A DNA stretch of 7,112 bases from Syntrophosphaera sp035450685. GTDB lineage: Bacteria > Cloacimonadota > Cloacimonadia > Cloacimonadales > Cloacimonadaceae. The position numbers and the translations under genes were made by a program. Shown piece after piece: positions 1 to 5,760 of the stretch (position 1 is the stretch's first letter; every line of letters begins with the position of its first letter). The stretch spans positions 1 through 7,112 of the forward strand of contig DAOTNF010000031.1 of NCBI GenBank assembly GCA_035450685.1. The letters are read 5' to 3'. The notes under the pieces were generated by a model. The model made no database searches. It was not told where the DNA came from and was given only the letters and a program-made list of their open reading frames with translations.

Positions 1-8
1 CCCAAAAA

Positions 9-64
9 AACTCATAACTCATAACTCATAACTCATAACTCATAACTCATAACTCTCAACTCTT
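9..64. repeat. AACTCAT heptamer array 1
   Basis: Six perfect tandem copies of AACTCAT (9-50) are followed by two degenerate units, AACTCTC and AACTCTT (51-64). The degenerate end overlaps the 3' end of the portal gene: its TGA stop (56-58) lies across the boundary of the last two units. A run of seven A's (4-10) precedes the array, and the array continues to within a few bases of the window edge. This is the most homogeneous array in the window. Confidence 0.95.
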
Positions 65-1063
65 CAAAAACTGTATCGCGCTCTCCGCCTCACTCGGTAG
101 AATATCAAACGCCTTAAAGCTAATGTCCGTCTGCATCTGCAGCACTTCCATAAAGAACCTGTCAAGCTGGCCACCGAATATATTTTGCAGAGGTTTGATC
201 CTGGTCTGCAGGAATATCTTCAGCTCTCCCGCGGCCTCTCCGCCTCCACCCAGGCTACCTGGTATCATGATCCCCGCCAGGCGCGGCGGAACTCCATGGC
301 AACTCACTATCTCCATCACCAGGCTGTCCTGCAGCGTCAAAAACTTGCCGTCCTGGTGATCCTGCAGCTTCTCCAGTTGTACCTCCACTCCCTCCGGAAC
401 CGGTGCCAGGCAAAACTTCGAAGCGTTCTCCACGCCCCAAAACTTCTCCCGGAAAAAGCGCCTCAACCCAGACTCCGTGTCCGGGCTCACATCGCCCCCC
501 TTGATAAAGAGTATCCCATCCGGTATCGCGTTGTTACGGAAAAAGTTGCTGTTATAGCTCTTGATCGTGCTGATCGCCGCCAGCGTCCCGTCGTTGATCA
601 GTGGCATGTAATCCGGAGATCCCCACACCTGCGAAAGCAGCGACGGCTCGCGGAAATGCCACACGGATTCCTCCGGAAAGTCCACCCTCCCGCTCGGCAA
701 AGCCTGCGTCCAGCCTCCCTTGGGATTCCGCTCCATCGTCCAGCTCGGCATGTGGTAAAGCTCAACGCTGCCTCCGCTGCGCACCACCTCCCAAAAGGCG
801 TCGCCAAACACCCGCAGATCCAGGATCGTCTTCTCCAGCAATGTGAACAGGCTGTCCTCCCGCACACACTCCGTCAGCTTCGCCACCGCGGCCTCGTCCT
901 CGATCCCATCTCCCAGGATGCAGATGGTCTTCAGGTTCACACAGGTCGCGTGCCAGGAGTTGCGGTAATACGCTTCCACCAGCTCCTGCACGTCGTAAGG
1001 CCTCCCCTTGTCCAGCTTCTCCCGCTGCGCCGCCTTCGCGCCCTTGACGACATAAAACTTCAT
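56..1063 (-). CDS. Phage portal protein (PBSX/P2 gpQ-like)
   Basis: The portal is the dodecameric ring at the capsid vertex through which DNA is packaged and to which the tail joins. The 335-aa product is close to the usual size of P2-type portals (about 340 aa). It shows the expected central segment (roughly residues 150-190) running from GSPDYMPLIND through an Asn/Phe-rich stretch (NSNFFRNNAIPDGILFI), and a Gly-rich segment near residue 275 (GSLGGGGEAAGE). I prefer the ATG at 1063 (MKFYVVKG). It has AAGGGG eight bases upstream, whereas the in-frame TTG at 1069 would leave only two bases of spacing. The gene follows the 211-aa gene closely (stop at 1082) with no repeat between. Its stop codon lies in heptamer array 1. 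Its position after the capsid and tail-type genes is odd, because portal genes normally precede the protease and capsid genes. Family call is by recognition of sequence pattern, without a database search. Confidence 0.85.
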   Translation of the reverse strand: MKFYVVKGAKAAQREKLDKGRPYDVQELVEAYYRNSWHATCVNLKTICILGDGIEDEAAVAKLTECVREDSLFTLLEKTILDLRVFGDAFWEVVRSGGSVELYHMPSWTMERNPKGGWTQALPSGRVDFPEESVWHFREPSLLSQVWGSPDYMPLINDGTLAAISTIKSYNSNFFRNNAIPDGILFIKGGDVSPDTESGLRRFFREKFWGVENASKFCLAPVPEGVEVQLEKLQDHQDGKFLTLQDSLVMEIVSCHGVPPRLAGIMIPGSLGGGGEAAGELKIFLQTRIKPLQNIFGGQLDRFFMEVLQMQTDISFKAFDILPSEAESAIQFLKS

Positions 1064-1071
1064 CCGCAAAG

Positions 1072-1077
1072 CCCCTT
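1072..1077 (-). promoter_or_regulatory. Ribosome binding site that sets the portal start
   Basis: The minus strand reads AAGGGG here, eight bases before the ATG at 1063. The alternative TTG at 1069 lies only two bases from this site, so the ATG is favoured. Confidence 0.6.
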
Positions 1078-1081
1078 GCCG

Positions 1082-1717
1082 CTACTTATCTGTCAGTTTG
1101 AGCCAGACCACGCCCCACATCTCGTCTGCGGCGACCGTAGTCAGCAGCGTGTCGTTGAGGTAGATCTTGCTCTCCACCCCCGCGGGCACGTTTAGCAGGC
1201 AATACAGCCTGGGCACTATCTCGCCTTCCGGTACCGTCGAAGCCACCCAGTCCTCCCCCTGTTTCACCTTTATTACAGAGGGAATCGGCATCATTGAAAA
1301 GCTGTAATTCCCCAGGATTACCACGCTGTTCGTGAAATAGCTTTCTGCCAGGTAGCGCCACGGCTTCGTGACGTCGCTCGGATAGCGGATCCCGATATTC
1401 ACCAGCGTCTTTCCGAACTCCCCGCTCTTCTGCTCCGTCTTGTAGTCATCTGTTCCCACGTTGATCTCGATTATCTGCGCGGTGGAACTGCCACTCACAT
1501 TGGGCACCAGGTACAGCTTGCTGATCGCGTGGGGATCCACCAGATTCGACAGAAGGCTGAAGCTGCAGCTCAACTTCTCGCTGCCCACCATCGTCTGCCC
1601 GTCGTCGCAATCTATACTCTTGTCCGGCTCCACCTTGAAGACCAGGTCGCTGCTCTTGCCCAGGTAGTTACACACGTCCCCGTTCTGCGCCAGGATATGG
1701 TAAAATCTAACCGCCAT
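1082..1717 (-). CDS. Putative phage tail-tube-type structural protein, longer MAVRFY paralog
   Basis: A 211-aa soluble protein with no TM segment or signal peptide, rich in beta-prone residues. It begins MAVRFY exactly like the 150-aa gene upstream. A second block aligns: here FKVEPDKSIDCDDGQTMVGSE, against LKTEADVTTPMGDGTDNIGSE in the 150-aa protein. I infer two diverged copies of one virion protein, the longer with an extended C-terminal half. Small beta-rich proteins between connector and late genes are often tail-tube subunits, so that is the working role, but no diagnostic motif is visible. The start is firm: AAAGGAG lies seven bases before the ATG at 1717. MITE-like element A occupies most of the upstream spacer, and the portal follows 18 bases after the stop. 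Alternatives are a head-decoration or minor tail protein. Confidence 0.5.
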   Translation of the reverse strand: MAVRFYHILAQNGDVCNYLGKSSDLVFKVEPDKSIDCDDGQTMVGSEKLSCSFSLLSNLVDPHAISKLYLVPNVSGSSTAQIIEINVGTDDYKTEQKSGEFGKTLVNIGIRYPSDVTKPWRYLAESYFTNSVVILGNYSFSMMPIPSVIKVKQGEDWVASTVPEGEIVPRLYCLLNVPAGVESKIYLNDTLLTTVAADEMWGVVWLKLTDK

Positions 1718-1734
1718 TCTCTCTCCTTTTAATC

Positions 1735-1904
1735 AGTTACGAGTTTTGAGTTACGAGTTACGAGTCGAGCTGTCGCCGCTTCAAAGAGCGCCGGTACCGT
1801 TTCAGTGTGTGCCCGGAGTCGGGAGTTGAGAGTCACGCCCTGATCCGCGCTCATCTGCGTGAAACCCTCAACTCATAACTCATAACTCGTAACTCGTAAC
1901 TCTT
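1735..1904. mobile_element. MITE-like element A with heptamer terminal inverted repeats
   Basis: The left end is a heptamer array in the reverse orientation (GAGTTAC units, 1735-1764). The right end is an array in the usual orientation (AACTCAT/AACTCGT, 1870-1904). This gives a 17-bp perfect inverted repeat, 1748-1764 against 1886-1902. The core, about 1765-1869, closely matches the core of element B (3996-4113); the longest identical block is about 39 bases (A 1813-1851). The core also contains degenerate heptamer units (GAGTTGA GAGTCAC near 1824-1837) and a small hairpin, CCCG-GAGT-CGGG. No ORF is credible inside. The right array abuts the TAA stop of the 150-aa gene. I infer a non-autonomous mobile element or a REP/BIME-like composite; no transposase or target-site duplication is evident. 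Confidence 0.7.
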
Positions 1905-1906
1905 AC

Positions 1907-2359
1907 TTATGTCAGGCTGATCATCACCATCTTGGGTGTCTGGTCACTCGAGTAGCGCACCTTGCCGCTCAGCTTGATCATCGGCTCCTTGCCGCCGCTG
2001 ATGTCCGGGGTCGGATACAACTGCACGCCCCACAGCGCCCAGCCCACGTTGCCCGCGTGGCTGTCATACACCACCAGGTCAACGTTCTGGTTCACAAAGG
2101 CCTGCCGGATGCTCTCCAGGTTCGCCCCCGAAAAGTTCACCAGTTGCAGTTCCGCGGTCGCCGCTTCGCTGCCGATATTGTCGGTCCCATCACCCATCGG
2201 GGTGGTCACGTCCGCCTCTGTCTTCAGGATCGTCTCCTGTGTCACCTTGCAGGTGCTCGGAATCCCCGTCCAGCCGCTTGCCAGCGCGCTCTTCGCGATG
2301 GTCGTCACCGGCGTGCCCGCGGGACGCGCGTACACCTTGTCGTAAAACCTTACTGCCAT
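1907..2359 (-). CDS. Putative phage tail-tube-type structural protein, shorter MAVRFY paralog
   Basis: A 150-aa soluble protein starting MAVRFYDKVYARPAG. It shares its N-terminus and the KxE...DG...GSE block (around residues 45-67) with the 211-aa gene downstream. The C-terminal segment IKLSGKVRYSSDQTPKM looks like a beta-hairpin ending, as in many tail-tube proteins. That resemblance and the gene context (after joining proteins, before the portal) are the basis of the call. The start is certain: AAAGGAG lies seven bases before the ATG at 2359, and the TAA of the upstream 89-aa gene lies just before this site, which implies translational coupling. The stop (TAA at 1907-1909) lies just outside the right-hand heptamer array of element A. 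The specific role is inferred. Confidence 0.5.
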   Translation of the reverse strand: MAVRFYDKVYARPAGTPVTTIAKSALASGWTGIPSTCKVTQETILKTEADVTTPMGDGTDNIGSEAATAELQLVNFSGANLESIRQAFVNQNVDLVVYDSHAGNVGWALWGVQLYPTPDISGGKEPMIKLSGKVRYSSDQTPKMVMISLT

Positions 2360-2371
2360 TGCTAATCTCCT

Positions 2372-2641
2372 TTATAGCTGTTGGTTGCTCTTTCTCACCG
2401 GGGTAGCTTTCAGCACCCCGCTCTTGTAAAGTTCCAACCGGAACTTGTTGAATTCGTTCACCAGTATTTCCTGCATCTGCTTCTCCGTAACCGGCTCGCA
2501 ATCGCGGCACTTGTGCGGGTCGAGGTTCTTAAACTCCCTCTCCAGCGAATCCAGCCGCTTGCTCAGGTTCACCCAGATATACGAGACCAGGCTGATCAGC
2601 AGACCCAGGAAAAACAACACTATGCCCTGCGGTACACTCAT
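2372..2641 (-). CDS. Small single-TM protein with CxxC motif, unknown function
   Basis: An 89-aa protein. One strongly hydrophobic N-terminal segment (about residues 6-26, GIVLFFLGLLISLVSYIWVNL) is followed by charged helical sequence, then HKCRDC (Cys45 and Cys48), then a second amphipathic helix. It is probably anchored in the inner membrane with a helical cytoplasmic or periplasmic tail. The cysteine pair could bind metal or form a disulfide. It follows a holin-like gene, so a lysis or superinfection role is possible but unproven. The ATG at 2641 and an adjacent ATG at 2644 lie at the edge of heptamer array 4. No Shine-Dalgarno is visible there, so initiation may depend on ribosomes ending the upstream gene 10-13 bases away. 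The frame stays open further upstream only because the repeat reads as SYELRV, and I do not accept that extension. I do not recognise the family. Confidence 0.6.
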   Translation of the reverse strand: MSVPQGIVLFFLGLLISLVSYIWVNLSKRLDSLEREFKNLDPHKCRDCEPVTEKQMQEILVNEFNKFRLELYKSGVLKATPVRKSNQQL

Positions 2642-2644
2642 CAT

Positions 2645-2684
2645 AACTCGTAACTCATAACTCAGAACTCGTAACTCGTAACTT
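2645..2684. repeat. Heptamer array 4 at the 146-aa/89-aa gene junction
   Basis: Units in order on the plus strand: AACTCGT, AACTCAT, AACTCAG, AACTCGT, AACTCGT and a partial AACTT. Read on the minus strand, the array encodes the last residues of the 146-aa protein (LRVTSSEL), supplies its TGA stop (2655-2657), and ends next to the tandem ATGs (2644, 2641) of the 89-aa gene. Confidence 0.95.
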
Positions 2685-3095
2685 GCCCGACCTCTTCCTT
2701 GCCGTCGAACTCCGCTCAAACGCCGCCTGCACGGCTGTCTCCAGGCTACCATACTTCTTCTCCAGCAGCCGGATGTCCTCGGCGGGCAAAGTGCCCCTGG
2801 CGATCTGCATCACCTGCATCTTCTTCTGTTCTCCGTCCAGACCGGCCTTCTTCTCCACGCTCGTGATGATCTCGATGATCCGCATCAATATCGGCTCGAT
2901 CAACCCATCCGTGATGTCCAGGCCCAGCTTGCGGAACAGCCTCGCGATCAGCGGGGCCACCACCGCCACGATCAACGGCGCAATCGCCACCAGGATAGCG
3001 TTCCCTGTCCCGGAGCCGGAAGCCCCATACAGCGGCATCGCCGCCAGCAGCAGCGCCAGCAGCAGCATCAGTCCCATTGAATTACTCTTTTTCAT
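2655..3095 (-). CDS. Holin-like two-TM membrane protein
   Basis: A 146-aa protein. The N-terminal hydrophobic segment (about residues 8-24, LMLLLALLLAAMPLYGA) resembles a signal peptide or first TM helix. A second TM helix spans about residues 32-54 (NAILVAIAPLIVAVVAPLIARLF). The C-terminal half is charged and helical, with GLDITDGLIEPIL, a Lys-rich stretch, then LPAEDIRLLEKKYGSLETAVQAAFE. This architecture (TM, 'G-I/L-D-I' segment, Lys-rich patch, terminal helix) resembles LLH-type phage holins, which form inner-membrane holes for lysis. The match is by pattern only, and a structural membrane protein is the alternative. The start is firm: AAGGAGG lies a few bases before the ATG at 3095. Oddly, the last eight residues (LRVTSSEL) and the stop are read from heptamer array 4, so the native C-terminus was probably replaced by repeat sequence. 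Confidence 0.55.
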   Translation of the reverse strand: MKKSNSMGLMLLLALLLAAMPLYGASGSGTGNAILVAIAPLIVAVVAPLIARLFRKLGLDITDGLIEPILMRIIEIITSVEKKAGLDGEQKKMQVMQIARGTLPAEDIRLLEKKYGSLETAVQAAFERSSTARKRSGKLRVTSSEL

Positions 3096-3146
3096 CTTAT
3101 CCTCCTTATCTCATTATCCGCGCCTTTTCCCGCGCAATTCTTGCTA

Positions 3147-3174
3147 AACTCATAACTCGTAACTCATAACTCAA
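3147..3174. repeat. Heptamer array 5
   Basis: Four units: AACTCAT, AACTCGT, AACTCAT, AACTCAA. The TGA stop of the 126-aa gene (3171-3173) lies inside the last unit. The other 51 bases to the 146-aa start hold its ribosome binding site and nothing else recognisable. Confidence 0.9.
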
Positions 3175-3551
3175 ATATCAATCCACCCAATGCTGCTCGG
3201 AAGCTCGGCCCTCAGTTGCTTCACCACCTGCTCGCCTTCCGCTTCCCAGCGCTTGGAGAGGTTGATCATCTCCGTCACTTCGCTGGGGTGGATGTTCCCA
3301 TCCCCCCAGCCCTCCGTCCTGTGTATGCTGCTGGCTTCGTTGATCGCCCTGCTCGTGAGGATCAGCTTACTGATGCACAGCGCGCAGATCGCATATTCCA
3401 GCCGCGGATCGCCGGCCAGCCCGCTGTAAGCTTCCGCCCCCAGGGTCTGCTGCACCTGGGCCTCGCACAGCTCCGCCGTCAGCTCTATCCTCGCATTCGG
3501 TATCTCTTCACTCAGGCTCTGCAAAGCCCGCACTTTAATCGCCCAACTCAT
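3171..3551 (-). CDS. Putative head-tail connector/adaptor protein
   Basis: A 126-aa, mostly helical, acidic protein with no TM. Features are LSEEIPNARIELTAELCEAQVQQTLGAE near the N-terminus, a hydrophobic helix (LEYAICALCISKLILTSRAI) in the middle, and a charged C-terminal helix. Helical proteins of about 100-130 aa just after the capsid gene are commonly gp6/gp15-type adaptors that bind the portal; this role is inferred from context and shape only. The ATG at 3551 is itself the last bases of an AACTCAT unit (ATGAGTT on the minus strand). Upstream is pure repeat, with no Shine-Dalgarno. The only other plausible start is a GTG seven codons in, also without a good site. The stop also lies in a heptamer array, so repeats bound this gene at both ends. 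Confidence 0.5.
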   Translation of the reverse strand: MSWAIKVRALQSLSEEIPNARIELTAELCEAQVQQTLGAEAYSGLAGDPRLEYAICALCISKLILTSRAINEASSIHRTEGWGDGNIHPSEVTEMINLSKRWEAEGEQVVKQLRAELPSSIGWIDI

Positions 3552-3586
3552 AACTCATAACTCATAACTCGTAACTCATAACTCAT
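3545..3586. repeat. Heptamer array 6, forming a complete gene junction
   Basis: Six exact units: three AACTCAT, one AACTCGT, two AACTCAT. On the minus strand the 121-aa stop (TGA, 3586-3588) overlaps the first ATG, and the last unit provides the ATG (3551) of the 126-aa gene. The five ATGA motifs and one ACGA make a ladder of overlapping start/stop signals. The junction has no other sequence. Confidence 0.95.
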
Positions 3587-3951
3587 CACGCTACCATCCC
3601 CGCTATCCTGGCCAGAACGCAGCGCGTGTCCCACGCCACGTCCACCCCATACTCCACCCGTTCAGCGGCGTAGAAGCGCGGAATTCCCAACAAATTGTCC
3701 ACTATGTTCGTCACCCCCCTGCGGCTTATGCTGAAGTTCTCTGTAAAGGCGCAGATCACCCACAGCGTAAACTCATGCTCCCCCGTGTATTCGCTCCCTT
3801 CGCTGTGCGCCATCAGCCGCGATCCGTCCGGATCGATCACCACGCAGGGAAAGCGCTTGGGCTTCTCCACCAGGTTGTCCTGCACCCAGATGCCGGGGCA
3901 TCGGGCTGCCACTTCCTGCTCCAGGTGCGCCTGGGCGTGAAACAGGTTCAT
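3586..3951 (-). CDS. Putative tail terminator / head-tail completion protein
   Basis: A 121-aa soluble protein. It has an amphipathic N-terminal helix (FHAQAHLEQEVAARCPG), a hydrophobic strand FPCVVIDPDG, a charged turn ending EHEFTLWVICAF, a helix containing VTNIVDNLLGI, and a final strand-like segment. Helix, strand pair and a V..IVD..L helix is the pattern of tail-terminator or completion proteins (lambda gpU / HK97 gp10 type). These proteins cap the tail tube and join it to the head. I infer the role from this pattern and from its place soon after the capsid gene. The ATG at 3951 is preceded by GGAG about six bases upstream. MITE-like element B separates it from the capsid gene, so coupling to capsid translation is broken here. 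It could instead be another neck protein. Confidence 0.5.
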   Translation of the reverse strand: MNLFHAQAHLEQEVAARCPGIWVQDNLVEKPKRFPCVVIDPDGSRLMAHSEGSEYTGEHEFTLWVICAFTENFSISRRGVTNIVDNLLGIPRFYAAERVEYGVDVAWDTRCVLARIAGMVA

Positions 3952-3964
3952 TCTCGCTCCATTG

Positions 3965-4155
3965 GAGTTTCGGGTTTTGAGTTACGAGTTACGAGACGGG
4001 CTGTCGCCGCTTCAGAGAGCGCCGGCACTGTTTCAGCGGGTCCCCGGAGTCGGGAGTTGAGAGTCACGCCCTGATCCGCGCTTTTTATCCGCGCCCATCT
4101 GCGTGAAACCCTCAACTCACAACTCATAACTCGTAACTCGTAACTCGTAACTCTT
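3965..4155. mobile_element. MITE-like element B with heptamer terminal inverted repeats
   Basis: This is the second copy of the element at 1735-1904. The left array is in reverse orientation (GAGTTTC, GGGTTTT, GAGTTAC, GAGTTAC; 3965-3995). The right array has six units in the usual orientation (4114-4155). The 17-bp left repeat 3979-3995 pairs perfectly with 4137-4153, and also in a second register at 4130-4146. The core differs from copy A by scattered substitutions and an extra 12 bases near 4082-4093, where ATCCGCGC is duplicated. The right array touches the capsid TAA stop (4154-4156). On the capsid transcript the arms could fold into a long-range stem after the stop codon. Confidence 0.7.
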
Positions 4156-5035
4156 AGGTCGTCGCCGCAGCCGCCAGAATCCGCAGGTTCGCGTCGGGAT
4201 ACTGGTTGACGTCCAACCTCGTGCTCAGCACGCATTTGTAGCCACGAGCTTCGGGATAGCGCTGCGCCTCGATATACACTTCGCGCTTGATCGGAACCAG
4301 GATGTTGCTCATGTCGCCGATTATCGGACGGTTCTGGGGCAGGTCGGGCATTTCCAGCAACTCAAAGCCGCGGTACCAGATGCGCCCCTCGCGCACCGCC
4401 AGTGTCTTGTTGTTCGTCATCACGTCGTCCCACAGCGCCGTGTAGTCGGCGGGGGCGATGTAGATCTTGGTCGCCGGGTTCGCCAGGATGTCGTCTGTGG
4501 CGGCGGTAACCAGCTTCGCCAGCTTCTTCAGCACTGTGCTGTCAGCCGCCACCCAGGGCGCCGTCAGGCTGTTGCCCGTGAGCTGCTTCACGATCCCGTT
4601 CAGCGTCTTCTGCAGCGTGATCTGGTCGGTGCTGCCAGTGGCAGTGGTGTCGCCGTTGATCAGCAGATACTGCAGGTCTTTGGCATATACCTTCGCCACC
4701 ATCTCCGCGATCTTCCCACCGTCACTGTCCATGTCTTCCACATAGCTGTCCGGAAGCACCAGCGCCAATACCAGCTCCTTCACGCTGTAGGCAACGTCCG
4801 TCTGGGACAGGTTGTTCAGTGTCGCCACCGTGTTGCGGGCGGTGCTGGTAACCCCGTAGCCGCGGGTTTTGTACCTCGCCATCGAAACGGTCGGATACGT
4901 CGCCACCGACTCGTTCACCTTCGCAGGCGTAACCCACTTCAGGATCGGCGTGTTATCGATCACCAGGTCGATAAACTTATCTGTGCTCTGCGGGCTCAGT
5001 AGCCCGGTCGGATTCTTTCCTTCTCGTATAGGCAT
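4154..5035 (-). CDS. Phage major capsid protein (HK97-fold type)
   Basis: A 293-aa protein that forms the icosahedral head shell. It starts MPIREGKNPTGLLSP. The N-terminal part has a segment (IDLVIDNTPILKWVTPAKV, about residues 23-41) typical of the N-arm and entry to the fold. Next come the acidic helix EDMDSDGGKIAEMVAKVYAKDLQYLLINGD with its DxxYLLINGD turn, typical of the spine helix. The C-terminal part has strands ending in the P-domain and A-domain pattern (IYIAPADYTALWDDVM, GFELLEMPDLPQNRPIIGDMSNILVPIKREVYIEAQRYPEARGY is split across residues 190-265). The start is certain: AGGAGGG lies just before the ATG at 5035, and the protease stop TAG forms the first bases of that site, so the two genes are translationally coupled. 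No long N-terminal delta domain is present, so scaffolding may come from the protease's C-terminal region. The order protease then capsid is standard. Confidence 0.85.
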   Translation of the reverse strand: MPIREGKNPTGLLSPQSTDKFIDLVIDNTPILKWVTPAKVNESVATYPTVSMARYKTRGYGVTSTARNTVATLNNLSQTDVAYSVKELVLALVLPDSYVEDMDSDGGKIAEMVAKVYAKDLQYLLINGDTTATGSTDQITLQKTLNGIVKQLTGNSLTAPWVAADSTVLKKLAKLVTAATDDILANPATKIYIAPADYTALWDDVMTNNKTLAVREGRIWYRGFELLEMPDLPQNRPIIGDMSNILVPIKREVYIEAQRYPEARGYKCVLSTRLDVNQYPDANLRILAAAATT

Positions 5036-5044
5036 CTTTCCCTC

Positions 5045-5707
5045 CTATGCCAGGTCCTTGAAATTGAACTCGCGCAGAGCCTCGTCCGCGCCCTTCTTGA
5101 TGCTCACCCTGTCGCCGTCGATCACCATCTGCCGGCTCTTCGGCACCCTGTCCACCTTCTGGTTGAGATTCGCGATCTCACCCGCCATCTTCTCGATCTT
5201 GGCGCTCATCTCGTCCAGCTTCTTCGCTACCGCGCCCTCTTCACTCTTGCCCTCCGCGGGAGGCTCTTCATCGCTCTTCTCGCAGAACGCACCCATCGAA
5301 AGACCCTTGATCTCGCCCTTCTGAACCTTCTGGAAGGTATCAGACTGCGGATCCATCTGGATCGCCACGTCCCAGGCTCCTTCGCCGTTCACGTGGCTCT
5401 CCACCACTGCCGCGCCGCAGGGCTGCTCATCATGCTCCCGGTCAACGGAACGAGTCGCGCCCTTGCGCAAAAACTCATGCGCCGCCGCGCGGATCGTTGC
5501 GGCATCCGCCCAGTCGCCATCGCTGTCCTTCACGTTCGGCGCATACACCGTCCCGTAAACCAGACCTTCCGCAGTGGACTTCGTGATCTTGATCTCCTTG
5601 TCGTCAGTAAACTTGGCGTCGGAGCTCTTGTAAACGATGTCCAGCTTGTTCGCCGGCTTACGCACCAGGCTGATGAAGGCGACCCTCAACTTCTTAAGTT
5701 TTGCCAT
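5045..5707 (-). CDS. XkdF-like prohead serine protease with C-terminal coiled coil
   Basis: A 220-aa protein that would cleave scaffold or capsid during head maturation. The N-terminal part carries GLVYGTVYAPNVKDSDGDW (residues 48-66), the family's signature strand and turn, followed by a helix with AAAHEFL. Candidate catalytic residues are His92 in DREHDEQ and Ser137 in KGLSMGA; a third residue (for example Glu103) cannot be assigned by eye. Residues about 160-190 form a heptad-like coiled coil (KKLDEMSAKIEKMAGEIANL), after an acidic linker, and may serve as scaffold. I choose the ATG at 5707 because AAAGGAG lies eight bases upstream. An in-frame TTG at 5779 would add 24 residues but has no binding site. 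The stop overlaps the capsid ribosome binding site. It is the first gene after the terminator. Confidence 0.75.
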   Translation of the reverse strand: MAKLKKLRVAFISLVRKPANKLDIVYKSSDAKFTDDKEIKITKSTAEGLVYGTVYAPNVKDSDGDWADAATIRAAAHEFLRKGATRSVDREHDEQPCGAAVVESHVNGEGAWDVAIQMDPQSDTFQKVQKGEIKGLSMGAFCEKSDEEPPAEGKSEEGAVAKKLDEMSAKIEKMAGEIANLNQKVDRVPKSRQMVIDGDRVSIKKGADEALREFNFKDLA

Positions 5708-5715
5708 CTCTTTTA

Positions 5716-5722
5716 CTCCTTT
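5716..5722 (-). promoter_or_regulatory. Ribosome binding site that sets the protease start
   Basis: AAAGGAG on the minus strand, eight bases before the ATG at 5707. It decides against the upstream TTG at 5779, which has no comparable site. Confidence 0.75.
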
Positions 5723-5760
5723 GCCCAGGCCTTTTACTTGCTCTGCCCAGGCTTCAAAGA

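Noticed and set aside
9..64. CRISPR array
   Set aside because: The units are 7 bp with no spacers, and no cas gene is present.
185..1195. Long plus-strand open frame (336 codons) opposite the portal gene
   Set aside because: Its composition is rich in Arg, Leu, His and Pro as expected from the complement of a GC-rich gene, it has no ribosome binding site, and it crosses the 5' end of the portal into the next gene.
2642..2752. N-terminal extension of the 89-aa membrane protein
   Set aside because: The extension overlaps the 146-aa gene and includes translated heptamers; the TM protein makes sense only from the ATG at 2641/2644.
3948..4235. Minus-strand open frame (95 codons) reading SYELRV-type repeats
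   Set aside because: It is the heptamer array and element B translated in a repeat frame, overlapping the end of the capsid gene in another frame; no start signal.
4154..5035. Encapsulin shell with the Ntn hydrolase as cargo
   Set aside because: Portal, prohead protease and joining proteins are present, so the HK97-fold protein belongs to a phage head; no cargo-loading peptide was recognised.
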